From the NCBI RefSeq assembly GCF_021538895.1, contig NZ_JADDRL010000106.1:1-32493 (forward strand): a stretch of 32,493 bases of DNA, read 5' to 3'. This document shows positions 1 to 7,961 of this stretch, in pieces. The notes under the pieces were generated by a model, which was not told the DNA's origin, did no database searches, and worked only from the letters and a program-made list of their open reading frames with translations. The stretch is from Streptomyces olivochromogenes (GTDB lineage Bacteria > Actinomycetota > Actinomycetes > Streptomycetales > Streptomycetaceae). Numbering within the stretch: the stretch's first letter is position 1; every line of letters begins with the position of its first letter. The position numbers and the translations under genes were made by a program.

Positions 1-74
1 CCGGCCATGCGGTGACCGCAGACCTCGCACCAGTCGTCGGAACCCGACTGGTGTCCGTTCGGGCAGGTCGGCAT
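1..74 (-). CDS. Zinc-ribbon protein, N-terminus only (partial, runs off left edge)
   Basis: Reading the minus strand from an ATG at 74 gives an open frame of 24 codons to the window edge, beginning MPTCPNGHQSGSDDWCEVCG. The pattern CPNGH followed by WCEVCGH is a four-ligand zinc ribbon (C4, H8 and C16/C19 or nearby). A purine-rich stretch (GAGAGGGAAG) sits about 9 nt upstream of the ATG. It lies 66 bp downstream of the VWA gene on the same strand, so it is probably the next gene of the operon. Similar N-terminal zinc ribbons occur in the neighbouring phosphatase and kinase. By analogy the missing part may carry a phosphopeptide-binding (FHA) domain, but nothing here shows that. Confidence 0.7.
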   Translation of the reverse strand, partial: MPTCPNGHQSGSDDWCEVCGHRMA

Positions 75-140
75 GTCGGCGCTTCCCTCTCTGTCAGGTT
101 TTTCCTGAGCTCGCTGTGCGTCTGTCCGGGGCGGGGCAGG

Positions 141-1487
141 TCACTTCTTTACACGAACAGTCTTTGTGGACCGTGTTTCCAGGGTCATCTCGTCCGCTTC
201 CGCGACCTTCGCCTTCAGTCGCACAGTACCTGTCGCGGCGTCGACGACGTCCACCACCTTCGCAAGCAGTTTCGCAGTATCGGCGTTGCCGGAGGCACTC
301 GCGAGCTGAACGGCACGGCCCAGTTTGGCCGTTGCTCCATCCATATCGCCCGCTTTGCGCAGGTCCAATCCCTGCTGGATGACCTGTGCCAGTTCCGCCT
401 GGCCGGTGTAGTGGGCGACCTGGGGGTTGATCGAGGTGGACGCCGCCATGTCGTCGGTCCACACGGCCCGTACCAGGCCCTGCGCGCCCAGGTTCTGGGC
501 GGTGCCGTCGGGTTGGGGGACGACCAGGGACACCCGGGCGGCCAGCATCTCCTGGCCGATGCCCGCCACGGGGACCTCGACGCAGACGTGGTAGTCGCGG
601 GACTCGTCGCCCCAGGAACCGGTGGGGTAGTCCCCGGCGCGGGGGCCCGCCTCGGTGCGACGGTCGGTCAACTCCACGACCGTAGGCGCCACTTGCTTGA
701 CGAACTTGATGGTGGTGCCGACCGGCGTCCACAGCCGCAGCGCGACGTCCGCGACCTCCTTGCCCATGGCCGTCTCCATCATCTGCGTGAAGTCGGCGGC
801 GAGGCCGCTCGGGTCGGCGACGATGTCGGCGGTGCCGAGCAGCGCGGAGGCGATCCCTGTGACTTCTTTCACTTCCCAGTCGGTGCCCACGCCCCGCGCG
901 TCACAGGTGAAACGTCCGGCGCAGGCGTCGAGCGCCGCACGCAGGTCCTCGGGCGACTCGTGCTCGTTGCGGCCGTCGGTGAGCAGGATGCCGTGCCGGA
1001 TCGCCACGTCCGCCGAGGACAGCAGCCGGTCGGCGAGCCGCAGCCAGGTGCCGATGGCCGTACCGCCGCCCGCGCTGAGCTTGCGCAGCGCCTCCTTGGC
1101 CTGGCCGCGGGTGGTGGCGTCGGCGACGGCGAGGCGCCCGTTGCCGGGGTAGACCTCCTTGGCGATGTGCGTGCCGCCGATCACCGCGAAGTGGACGCCG
1201 TCGCGCAGGGTGTCGATCGCGGCGGCCGTGGCGTCCCGGGCGTTGCGCATCTTGGTCGGCGGGTAGTCCATCGACCCCGAACAGTCGACCATGATCGCCA
1301 CCGCCGCGGACGGGCCCTGTCCGGCCGAGTACATGTGCGGCGCGGCGACCGCGCTGCCGACCGTGCCGCCACCCGTGGCGGTGACGGTGACGATCGCGCT
1401 GACCTCGCGGCCGCCCTCGGGCAGGTACTCGTTCTGGTAGACGTCCATCGAGAACGTCGGCACGTTCGACTTGGAGAAATTGGCCAT
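141..1487 (-). CDS. von Willebrand factor A (VWA) domain protein
   Basis: 448 residues. A metal-ion-dependent adhesion site is visible as DCSGS at residues 68-72, followed by a VWA fold with conserved ILLTDG further on (about residues 166-171). An N-terminal beta-rich segment precedes the VWA domain. A C-terminal helical, TPR-like stretch (about residues 360-410) ends in a basic tail. There is no signal peptide or membrane helix, so it should act in the cytoplasm. VWA proteins of this type usually serve as Mg2+-dependent protein-protein interaction modules. The ATG at 1487 is preceded by AAGGGGG about 12 nt upstream. It lies 99 bp downstream of the PP2C gene, in the same direction. Its position next to a PP2C phosphatase and a Ser/Thr kinase suggests a phospho-regulated scaffold role. 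That role is inferred from context, not shown. Confidence 0.88.
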   Translation of the reverse strand: MANFSKSNVPTFSMDVYQNEYLPEGGREVSAIVTVTATGGGTVGSAVAAPHMYSAGQGPSAAVAIMVDCSGSMDYPPTKMRNARDATAAAIDTLRDGVHFAVIGGTHIAKEVYPGNGRLAVADATTRGQAKEALRKLSAGGGTAIGTWLRLADRLLSSADVAIRHGILLTDGRNEHESPEDLRAALDACAGRFTCDARGVGTDWEVKEVTGIASALLGTADIVADPSGLAADFTQMMETAMGKEVADVALRLWTPVGTTIKFVKQVAPTVVELTDRRTEAGPRAGDYPTGSWGDESRDYHVCVEVPVAGIGQEMLAARVSLVVPQPDGTAQNLGAQGLVRAVWTDDMAASTSINPQVAHYTGQAELAQVIQQGLDLRKAGDMDGATAKLGRAVQLASASGNADTAKLLAKVVDVVDAATGTVRLKAKVAEADEMTLETRSTKTVRVKK

Positions 1488-1510
1488 GCTTGGTTCGATC
1501 CCCCTTCGAC

Positions 1511-1561
1511 CCCACGGATCTCGTGGGCGATGACTGTGTGCGGACCGGTCCCCTCCGGTCC
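1511..1561 (-). other. Two small intercistronic hairpins between PP2C and VWA genes
   Basis: Two short inverted repeats lie in the 99-bp gap: CCCACG/CGTGGG (1511-1527) and GGACCGG/CCGGTCC (1542-1561, 6-nt loop). Neither is followed by a T tract. They could modulate transcript stability or partial termination between the two genes. Function is unproven. Confidence 0.35.
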
Positions 1562-1586
1562 TGTGAGGCTTCCCCGTCGTACGGCC

Positions 1587-2909
1587 TCAGGCCGATCCTG
1601 CCCCCTGCGGCGGTGCCGGGAACGGCAGGACGGCCACTGTTACGTTGTCGTGGCCCCCGCCGTCCAGGGCGTGACCGACCAGGACCCGGGCGCTGTGCAG
1701 CGGACGGGTGGCCGCGTCCGAGGGCACGGCCTCGGCCATCTCCTCGGCCGCCTCGGCGTAGTTCCACAGGCCGTCCGTGCACACCACGACCACACCCGGC
1801 CGGTCCGGCTTGAAGGAAGCGGTGTGCGGCTCCAGTTCGTAGGCGTCCGCGCCGAGCCAGCCGGTGATCGCGTGGGCGCGCTCGTCGGCGTACGCCTCGG
1901 CCTCGCTCATCAGACCCGCGGCGACCATCTGCGCGGCCCAGGAGTCGTCCTCGGTGAGCCGGGCCGGGGGAGCGGAGCGGTCCACCGGCACCCAGTAGGC
2001 GCGGCTGTCGCCGACCCAGCCGACGACCAGCAGCCCCGAGGTGACCACGGCGCCGACGATCGTGCAGGCCGGGGCGTTCTGGTGCGGGGAGTGCTCGCGG
2101 GCCGTGGCGGGCTCCTCGGCCAGCGCGTTGACCGCCTGCGAGGCCGCCACGATCGCCTCGTGCATCGCCTGCTGCGGGTGCGTGCCGCGCGGCAGGGCGG
2201 TCAGCAGTGACTCGCCCGCCGCCTCGGACGCGGCGAGGGAGGCGGCGTCGGGACGGGTCGCCGAGGACACGCCGTCGCAGACGATCGCCACGGACGCGGG
2301 CATGCCGTCGGGCAGCGCGGTGTGGCCGACGCGGAACGCGTCCTCGTTGCGGTGGTGGCGCAGCCCGCGGTCGCTGACCGCGGCCACCGGGCCCGACTCC
2401 TGCTCCATGTGGTCGCGTTCGCGGGGCTGGGCGTGCCCGCAGTTCTCGCAGTAGCCGTCGCTGTCCACCCGGCCCGCCCGGCAGGCCACGCACACCTTGG
2501 CCTCCTCGGCCGGCGCCGTGACGTCCGCGGCCACCCGCGGGTCGGGCGCCTGCAGCGGGTACTCCTCCGGCTCCGGCGGCCGGTCGAACCGCACGCCGGA
2601 GGCGGGGGACACCGGGGAGCCCGACGGCGCGGCCGGCGGCGAGCCGCCCGAGTCGGTCCCGGGCAGATCCGTCGGCAGATGCACCGCCGCCGGTGTGTCG
2701 GAGCCGTGCGGCTCGGACGCGTGGGGCCAGTCGGGGTCGTCCCCGGAGCCGGCGGAACCGCTCATGGTGAGCGTCGGGTGGTCCTGCGGCGGGGCGGGCA
2801 CCACCGACAGGTCGTACCCGCACGCACCGCAGAAACGGTCACTCGACTCAAGCGGCTCCGCGCAGTTCGGGCACTTCGACACTGCGGCCTGCTGGGGCAT
2901 CTGCGACAT
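1587..2909 (-). CDS. PP2C-family protein phosphatase with two zinc ribbons
   Basis: Metal-dependent Ser/Thr phosphatase of the PPM/PP2C family, about 440 residues from the ATG at 2909 (a TTG lies immediately upstream at 2912). Domain order: zinc ribbon 1 (CPNC...CGAC, residues 13-30); a Pro/Gly/Ser-rich disordered linker; zinc ribbon 2 (CVAC...CENC, residues 140-157); then the phosphatase from about residue 175. Diagnostic motifs are RNED (residues 187-190), CDGVS, GDSRAYW, CTDGLW and GHDNVTV, which supply the aspartates for the two catalytic metals, so it looks active. The gene begins 3 bp after the kinase stop and is surely co-transcribed. It is the obvious candidate to reverse phosphorylation by the adjacent PknG-like kinase. 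Two N-terminal zinc ribbons are an unusual addition to a PP2C enzyme. Confidence 0.93.
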   Translation of the reverse strand: MSQMPQQAAVSKCPNCAEPLESSDRFCGACGYDLSVVPAPPQDHPTLTMSGSAGSGDDPDWPHASEPHGSDTPAAVHLPTDLPGTDSGGSPPAAPSGSPVSPASGVRFDRPPEPEEYPLQAPDPRVAADVTAPAEEAKVCVACRAGRVDSDGYCENCGHAQPRERDHMEQESGPVAAVSDRGLRHHRNEDAFRVGHTALPDGMPASVAIVCDGVSSATRPDAASLAASEAAGESLLTALPRGTHPQQAMHEAIVAASQAVNALAEEPATAREHSPHQNAPACTIVGAVVTSGLLVVGWVGDSRAYWVPVDRSAPPARLTEDDSWAAQMVAAGLMSEAEAYADERAHAITGWLGADAYELEPHTASFKPDRPGVVVVCTDGLWNYAEAAEEMAEAVPSDAATRPLHSARVLVGHALDGGGHDNVTVAVLPFPAPPQGAGSA

Positions 2910-2912
2910 CAA

Positions 2913-5474
2913 CTACACCCACGTCCGGGGGCGGTAACGGTTGGCCCGTTCCACCAGGTCGATCCTCTCCTCGCCGCCGGGCGCGAGCCGGGCCAGCGTG
3001 CGGTACGAGCGTTCCAGGCCGAAGCGCAGGCCGCGCTCGTCCAGGCCGCTGCCGAGCAGGACCCGTCCGCCGGCGGCGGGCTGGGCGCTCTGGCCACCGG
3101 AGAGTATCCAGTCCAGCGCGCAGCCGAGCACTTCCGCGGACAACTGCTCGCGGCGCGCCGGGTCCAGGCCGTACGCGTCCAGCGCCTCGACCTGGCGCGC
3201 GGCGGCGGTCAGGTCGTCCAGGAACGCCGCGTCCGCGGCGGTCGCCGTGCGTCGCCTCAGTCTCGCCCGTACGGCGGCCACGCGCGCGGCCGTGTAGTGG
3301 ATCGAGGACTCGGGCACCGACTCCAGCGTCCGTACGGCACCGCGCCGGTCGCCCGCCGCCAGCTGGACGCGGGCCAGCCCGAACGCCGCGCTCACGAAGC
3401 TCGGGTCGGTCGACCACACCAGGCGGTAGTACTCGGCGGCGTTGTCCAGCTGGCCCAGCACCTCCGCGCACAGGCCGAGCGCCAGCTTGGGCGCGGCCTC
3501 GCCCGGGAAGGCGTCGTAGATCGCGTCAAAGGCCAGCGCGGCGCCCTCGAAGTCGCCGGTCACCAGGGCGGTCACGCCCCGGTACCAGACCACCCGCCAG
3601 TCGTCGGGCCGCTCCTCCTCCAGCTTGGCCAGGGACATCAGCGCCGCCTCGGCGTCGCCGTTCTCCAGCCGCGCCCGGATCTGCCGCAGCCGCGTCTCGA
3701 CGGTCTGCTGCGGAGCGGCCGCCAGCGCGCTGATCAGCTCACCCGGCGCCGAGGTCATCAGGCCCGCCAGGAAGCCCGCGTTGGGGTCGGTCGGGTCGAC
3801 GTGCGGCACGGGCAGCGCGAGGGCGGCGGCGGGCGTGGCGACGGGCTTGACGAGGCCCGCCGTGCCGTCGGGGGCGCCGCCGGGGGCCTGCGGGGCACCG
3901 GCGGCAGGGGGCGCGAAGGCCGCCGCGGCGCCGGACGGCGCGTTGCCGCCGGCCCCGCGACCCGGCCTGCCGGGCCGGACCACCCGCGCCCCCAGCCGCG
4001 ACACGTCCCCGTCGAGCTTCGGGAACAGCTCCGTGTCGGTGACCTTCAGCTCGGGGCCGAACAGCGTCGACAGCGCGGGCCGCGCCTGCCCGCTCTGCAG
4101 GGACACGACCTCCCGGAGCACGCCCGTCAGCTGTTCGGACATCTCCTGCGCGGAGGCGAACCGGCGGGCCGGGTCGGGGTCGGTGGCGCGCACCAGCAGC
4201 CGGTAGAAGGACTCGTACTGACGGAAGACCTCGATGGTGTCGGGGTCGGGCAGGGAGTCCACGAAGACGTTCGTGTAGCCCTGGAAGTCGAAGGTCAGCA
4301 CGGCCAGCGTCCGGCCGACCGTGTACAGGTCGGAGGCGACCGACGGGCCGACCTCGGCGACCTCAGGGGACTGGTAGCCGACCGTGCCGTAGATGGCCGA
4401 CTCGTCGTCGTCCATCCGGCGCACCGCGCCCATGTCGATCAGCTTGAGCTGGTCCTCGGTCTGGATCGCGTTGTCGACCTTGAAGTCGCAGTACAGCAGG
4501 TTGCGGCTGTGCAGGTGACCGAGCGCCTCCAGGGCCTCGATGCCGTAGGCGCAGGCCTGCTCCACGGGCAGCGGGTCGCGCCGGCCGTCCGGTGTGCGGC
4601 GGGCGTTGGCGATCTCCTTGAGCGACTTGCCGCCGACGTACTCCATGACGATGTAGCCGTCGAGGGAGCCGGTGCGCTGGTCGAGGTGCTCCACGAAGTT
4701 GTAGATCCGCACGATGTTGGCGTGCTCGATCTCGGCGAGGAAGCGCCGCTCGGAGATCGCGGCGGCCATCGCGTCCTGGTCGCCGGTGTCCAGCAGGCCC
4801 TTGAGGACGACCCAGCGGTCCGACACCGCGCGGTCCACGGCCAGGTAGATCCAGCCCAGGCCGCCGTGCGCCAGACAGCCCACGACCTCGTACTGGCCGT
4901 GCACGATGTCGCCGGCCTTCAGCTTCGGCACGAACGAGTACGGGTGCCCGCACTTGGTGCAGAAGCCCTCCGTACGCCCCGGCCGCTCACCGCGCGCCCG
5001 GCCCACCGGCGCCCCGCAGTCGGAGCGCGAGCAGAACCGCTTCCGCTCGGGCACCTCGGGGTTCTCCAGGACCATCTCGCGCGGGTCGGGCCGCGGCACC
5101 TGGGGCACCGAGACCAGACCGGCGCCCAGCCGGCTGCGCCCGGACGACCCGGCGGTGGAGCCGGAACTGCGCACCGACACCGAACGGCCGGTGGACTTCC
5201 CGGACACCGAGCGCGACAGACGCCCCGACACCGAGCGGCGCGACTTCGACGACTGCGAGGAGGTGCGCGAGCTGCGGCTGCTGGAGCGCGAACTGCCGCT
5301 GCCCGCCGAGCCCTTGCCGCCGCCGGTCATACCGGTGGGCGGCGACCCCACCATGCCCGTCGCCGAGACGACCGGGGCCAGACCGCAGGTGTCGCAGTAC
5401 AGTTCACCGCCGCCGACGTCCTCGTACGCGCCATCACAGCCCGGCCGCTGGCACGCTTGCCCTGCCTGACTCAC
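2913..5474 (-). CDS. pknG: PknG-like serine/threonine protein kinase with zinc ribbons and TPR domain
   Basis: 853 residues from a GTG at 5474, 2 nt after the upstream stop. Order of parts: N-terminal zinc ribbon (cysteines 8, 13, 27, 30); a Ser/Arg/Lys-rich low-complexity linker (about 55-115); a second zinc-binding segment (C148, C153, C172, C175) in the place of the rubredoxin-like domain of mycobacterial PknG; a kinase domain (about 193-450) with the ATP-binding Lys in VVLKG (K225), catalytic loop YCDFKVDN (D330) and DMG (347-349); then a TPR-containing C-terminal half. The DMGAV, DLYTVGRTLA and C-terminal TPR features are PknG hallmarks. There are no membrane helices, so it is a soluble kinase. 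In mycobacteria and corynebacteria PknG phosphorylates GarA/OdhI to control 2-oxoglutarate metabolism. The same job here is inferred from homology and the glnX-glnH context. Confidence 0.93.
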   Translation of the reverse strand: MSQAGQACQRPGCDGAYEDVGGGELYCDTCGLAPVVSATGMVGSPPTGMTGGGKGSAGSGSSRSSSRSSRTSSQSSKSRRSVSGRLSRSVSGKSTGRSVSVRSSGSTAGSSGRSRLGAGLVSVPQVPRPDPREMVLENPEVPERKRFCSRSDCGAPVGRARGERPGRTEGFCTKCGHPYSFVPKLKAGDIVHGQYEVVGCLAHGGLGWIYLAVDRAVSDRWVVLKGLLDTGDQDAMAAAISERRFLAEIEHANIVRIYNFVEHLDQRTGSLDGYIVMEYVGGKSLKEIANARRTPDGRRDPLPVEQACAYGIEALEALGHLHSRNLLYCDFKVDNAIQTEDQLKLIDMGAVRRMDDDESAIYGTVGYQSPEVAEVGPSVASDLYTVGRTLAVLTFDFQGYTNVFVDSLPDPDTIEVFRQYESFYRLLVRATDPDPARRFASAQEMSEQLTGVLREVVSLQSGQARPALSTLFGPELKVTDTELFPKLDGDVSRLGARVVRPGRPGRGAGGNAPSGAAAAFAPPAAGAPQAPGGAPDGTAGLVKPVATPAAALALPVPHVDPTDPNAGFLAGLMTSAPGELISALAAAPQQTVETRLRQIRARLENGDAEAALMSLAKLEEERPDDWRVVWYRGVTALVTGDFEGAALAFDAIYDAFPGEAAPKLALGLCAEVLGQLDNAAEYYRLVWSTDPSFVSAAFGLARVQLAAGDRRGAVRTLESVPESSIHYTAARVAAVRARLRRRTATAADAAFLDDLTAAARQVEALDAYGLDPARREQLSAEVLGCALDWILSGGQSAQPAAGGRVLLGSGLDERGLRFGLERSYRTLARLAPGGEERIDLVERANRYRPRTWV

Positions 5475-5476
5475 GT

Positions 5477-6802
5477 CTACTCACCCCTCCGGTCCTCAGG
5501 CCCGCCCTGCTGCGGCACGCGGGGCGTGCCCAGCTGGTCGGCCGCCGCCCGCTGATAACGCAGGACGGCCTGTTCGGCCACGCGCAGATCGCAGGGCGCG
5601 CTCCACAGCATGCGGCGCGCCGCGTCGTACCGCTCGACGAGCAGCGGATCCTCCGCGAGCCCGTGCCGGGCGACCTTCGCCTTGTACGCGTCCAGGCGGC
5701 CGCGCAGCTCGGCGCGGACCGCCAGGGGCGCGGTGACCGCGGTCAACGACTCACGGGCGCGCAGCAGTTCGTCCTCCGCCTTCTGCTCCAGGGACTCAAG
5801 GAGCGGGGACAGGCGGTGCCACTGGGCCTGTCTGCGGTACTCGGCGGCCGTCGCCAGCTGCTCCTGCAGCACCGTCGGCGGGCCGCTGACGACCGGCACC
5901 TCCGTGGCGGCGATCTTCGCGAGGACCTCGCCGCGCGCGGTGCGCGCCTCGGCGAGCGTACGGTCCGCGCGGGAGAGCAGGTCCCGCAGCTTCACCAGCC
6001 GCTGCTCCGCATCCTGCCGGACCGTCAGGACGGCGTCGATCTCGCGGCGCACGTCCTCCAGGTCGCGCGCCTCACGGTCGTACACCGTGGTGTCCGGCCG
6101 GCCGCCGCCCGGCGCCGAACTGCCCTGCGCCGGAACCCAGAAGGCGAGCGGATCGCGGACGACGTCCTCGCGCAGCTTGGTCAGCGTGCGGGTGATCCGC
6201 TCCAGGTCGTCGCCCGCGGGGTGCTCGCCGGGGCGCACGCCGACCGAGTGCGCGAGCTTGCGGGTGCGCTGGAGCTCCGCGGCCAGTAAATCGATCCGGG
6301 CGGGCAGCGCCGACCACACCGCGTCGGCGGTCACGACCATGTTCAGCGAGCTCGCGTACAGCTCGTTCATCCGCTCCACCAGCGCCGCCAGCGTGAACCG
6401 TTGGCTGAGCCGGCCCCCCGCGGACAGCAGCGTCGGCGCGTTCGCCGTCGCGGCCGCGCTGTCCGCGACCGTGACGGACTCGCCGCGCAGCAGCTCGGTC
6501 AGCTCGACCAGGTCCTCGCGGCTGGACCAGCGGCGCCGGGCGCGGATCTGCCGGGCGCCGCGCAGCGTGCCCGCGTACGCGTCGAAGTACGCCCACAGCA
6601 GCGTGATCGAGGCCTCCGCGGCCGCCCAGCGCTCCTGGGTGGTGCCGGTCAGCTCGGCGCCTTCGAGGAGTCTGCGGCCCGCGTGGTCCTGAAGGGCGAG
6701 CAGCGAGCTCTCGATCGCCTCGTGCTCCGCGCCGAGCCGCGCCAGCGCACGGTCCACCTCGTCCCGGTCCATCACCGGCCCGGCGGGGTCCGTGACGCCC
6801 AT
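5477..6802 (-). CDS. Predicted coiled-coil protein of the glnX-glnH-pknG operon (unknown function)
   Basis: 441 residues from ATG 6802, with a good ribosome-binding site (AGAGGTG, 5 nt upstream). No domain is recognised. The sequence is rich in Glu, Arg, Ala and Leu with long helical heptad-like stretches (about 15-65, 240-310 and 330-400). There is no signal peptide, membrane segment or catalytic motif, suggesting a cytosolic helical scaffold. It lies between the binding-protein gene (47-bp gap) and the kinase gene (2-bp gap, effectively coupled), so its product is probably needed in stoichiometric amounts with PknG. It could be an adaptor linking the membrane sensor to the kinase, or a kinase substrate. 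Both are guesses from gene order only. Confidence 0.85.
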   Translation of the reverse strand: MGVTDPAGPVMDRDEVDRALARLGAEHEAIESSLLALQDHAGRRLLEGAELTGTTQERWAAAEASITLLWAYFDAYAGTLRGARQIRARRRWSSREDLVELTELLRGESVTVADSAAATANAPTLLSAGGRLSQRFTLAALVERMNELYASSLNMVVTADAVWSALPARIDLLAAELQRTRKLAHSVGVRPGEHPAGDDLERITRTLTKLREDVVRDPLAFWVPAQGSSAPGGGRPDTTVYDREARDLEDVRREIDAVLTVRQDAEQRLVKLRDLLSRADRTLAEARTARGEVLAKIAATEVPVVSGPPTVLQEQLATAAEYRRQAQWHRLSPLLESLEQKAEDELLRARESLTAVTAPLAVRAELRGRLDAYKAKVARHGLAEDPLLVERYDAARRMLWSAPCDLRVAEQAVLRYQRAAADQLGTPRVPQQGGPEDRRGE

Positions 6803-6849
6803 CGATCACCTCTCGCTGCGTTGTCGGTGCTGTCTTTGAGGAAGTCTGG

Positions 6850-7947
6850 TCAGCTCTTGCGCAGGTATTCCGGCGCGGGCGGCTTCGACGGTGTCGAGCT
6901 CTTCCCCAGTGTCGCCGACAGCCAGGTGTCGTACGACGCCTGCCAGCCGCTCGCGCGGTAGTCCACCAGGATCCGGTTGACCCGGCGTACCAGATCGTCG
7001 GCGTCCTTCTTCATCGCCACTCCGTAGTACTCGGTCGTGAAGGCCGAGCCCTTGAGGGCGACCGTCGGGTCCTGGGCGGCCTGGCTCGCGGCCAGCGCGC
7101 CGTCGGTGACCACCGCGTCGACCTCGCCGAGCTGCAGTCGCACCAGGCAGTCGAGCTGGTTGGGCACGGTGTGGTGGATGTCGGCGGAGGAGACCAGCCG
7201 GCCGTCCTTCTGGTCCGCCTCCAGCTTGGCGTACGCCGTGGAACCGGTCGCCGTGCAGATCTTCTTGCCGGCCAGCGACTTGTCGTAGCCCGTGACGGAC
7301 GACGACTTGGACGCCAGGACCGTCTGGCCCGTCTTGAAGTACGGCGCGGAGAAGGCGACCTGGTCCAGCCGGTCGCAGTTGATGGTCATCGTGCGGACGA
7401 CCATGTCGACCCGGCCGTCCTGGATCGCCGGGATGCGCTGGCTGGTCGGGATCGCCTTGAACTGGACCGCGTCCGGGTCGCCGAGGATGTCCTGGGCGAT
7501 CCGGTGCACCAGGTCGATGTCGAAGCCCTCCAGCTCCGCGTCCTTGTTGTTCGGGTTGCGGTAGCCCCAGTGGTAGCTGTTCTGGTCGACGCCGACGATC
7601 AGCTTGCGCTTCGCGCCCGTACGGGCCTTGATCGCGTCGATCGTGGGGCCGTCCGCACCGGACGGGGACAGCGTCTGCTTCTGGGCCTGCGCGTCCTCGC
7701 AGCCGTCCGCCCGCGCCTGCCCGGCGGTGGCCAGGTGCGAGCCGCCGAGGCCCGCGCCGCCGCCGGAGCCGCCGGAGCCGCCGTCCTGCTGGGTCAGCGG
7801 CAGCAGCAGCACGAACGCCAGCGCCAGCGCGCACACGGCCGCCATCGCGCCCACGCCGCCCCAGCCGCGCAGGGCGGCCCGCACATTCCGCCGCGGAAGC
7901 GGACTCCCGGCGCCCCGGCGGGGAGGAAGGCCATCGCGTGCGTTCAT
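6850..7947 (-). CDS. glnH: GlnH-like family 3 solute-binding protein, membrane-anchored
   Basis: 365 residues from ATG 7947, chosen over an in-frame GTG at 7965 because AAAGGGGG lies about 7 nt upstream of the ATG. Residues 1-30 are basic, 31-51 form one hydrophobic helix, and 55-70 are a Gly/Ser spacer. A family 3 periplasmic-binding domain (SBP_bac_3) covers about 113-345, with GFDID (141-145) and the typical VRTMTINCDRLDQ...FSAPYF region that contacts the amino-acid ligand. No lipobox cysteine follows the hydrophobic helix, so it looks like a signal-anchored, extracytoplasmic sensor domain and not a lipoprotein. No ABC permease or ATPase gene is nearby, which argues for sensing and against transport. 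In mycobacteria GlnH binds Asp/Glu/Asn and works with GlnX to activate PknG. The gene starts 14 bp after the glnX stop. Confidence 0.88.
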   Translation of the reverse strand: MNARDGLPPRRGAGSPLPRRNVRAALRGWGGVGAMAAVCALALAFVLLLPLTQQDGGSGGSGGGAGLGGSHLATAGQARADGCEDAQAQKQTLSPSGADGPTIDAIKARTGAKRKLIVGVDQNSYHWGYRNPNNKDAELEGFDIDLVHRIAQDILGDPDAVQFKAIPTSQRIPAIQDGRVDMVVRTMTINCDRLDQVAFSAPYFKTGQTVLASKSSSVTGYDKSLAGKKICTATGSTAYAKLEADQKDGRLVSSADIHHTVPNQLDCLVRLQLGEVDAVVTDGALAASQAAQDPTVALKGSAFTTEYYGVAMKKDADDLVRRVNRILVDYRASGWQASYDTWLSATLGKSSTPSKPPAPEYLRKS

Positions 7948-7961
7948 CGTCACGCCCCCTT

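Noticed and set aside
12..5555. Very long plus-strand open frames (732 and 1077 codons) opposite the kinase, phosphatase and VWA genes
   Set aside because: They lie antisense to genes with clear catalytic motifs, are rich in Arg/Gly/Val without domains, and are the usual by-product of high-GC codon bias.
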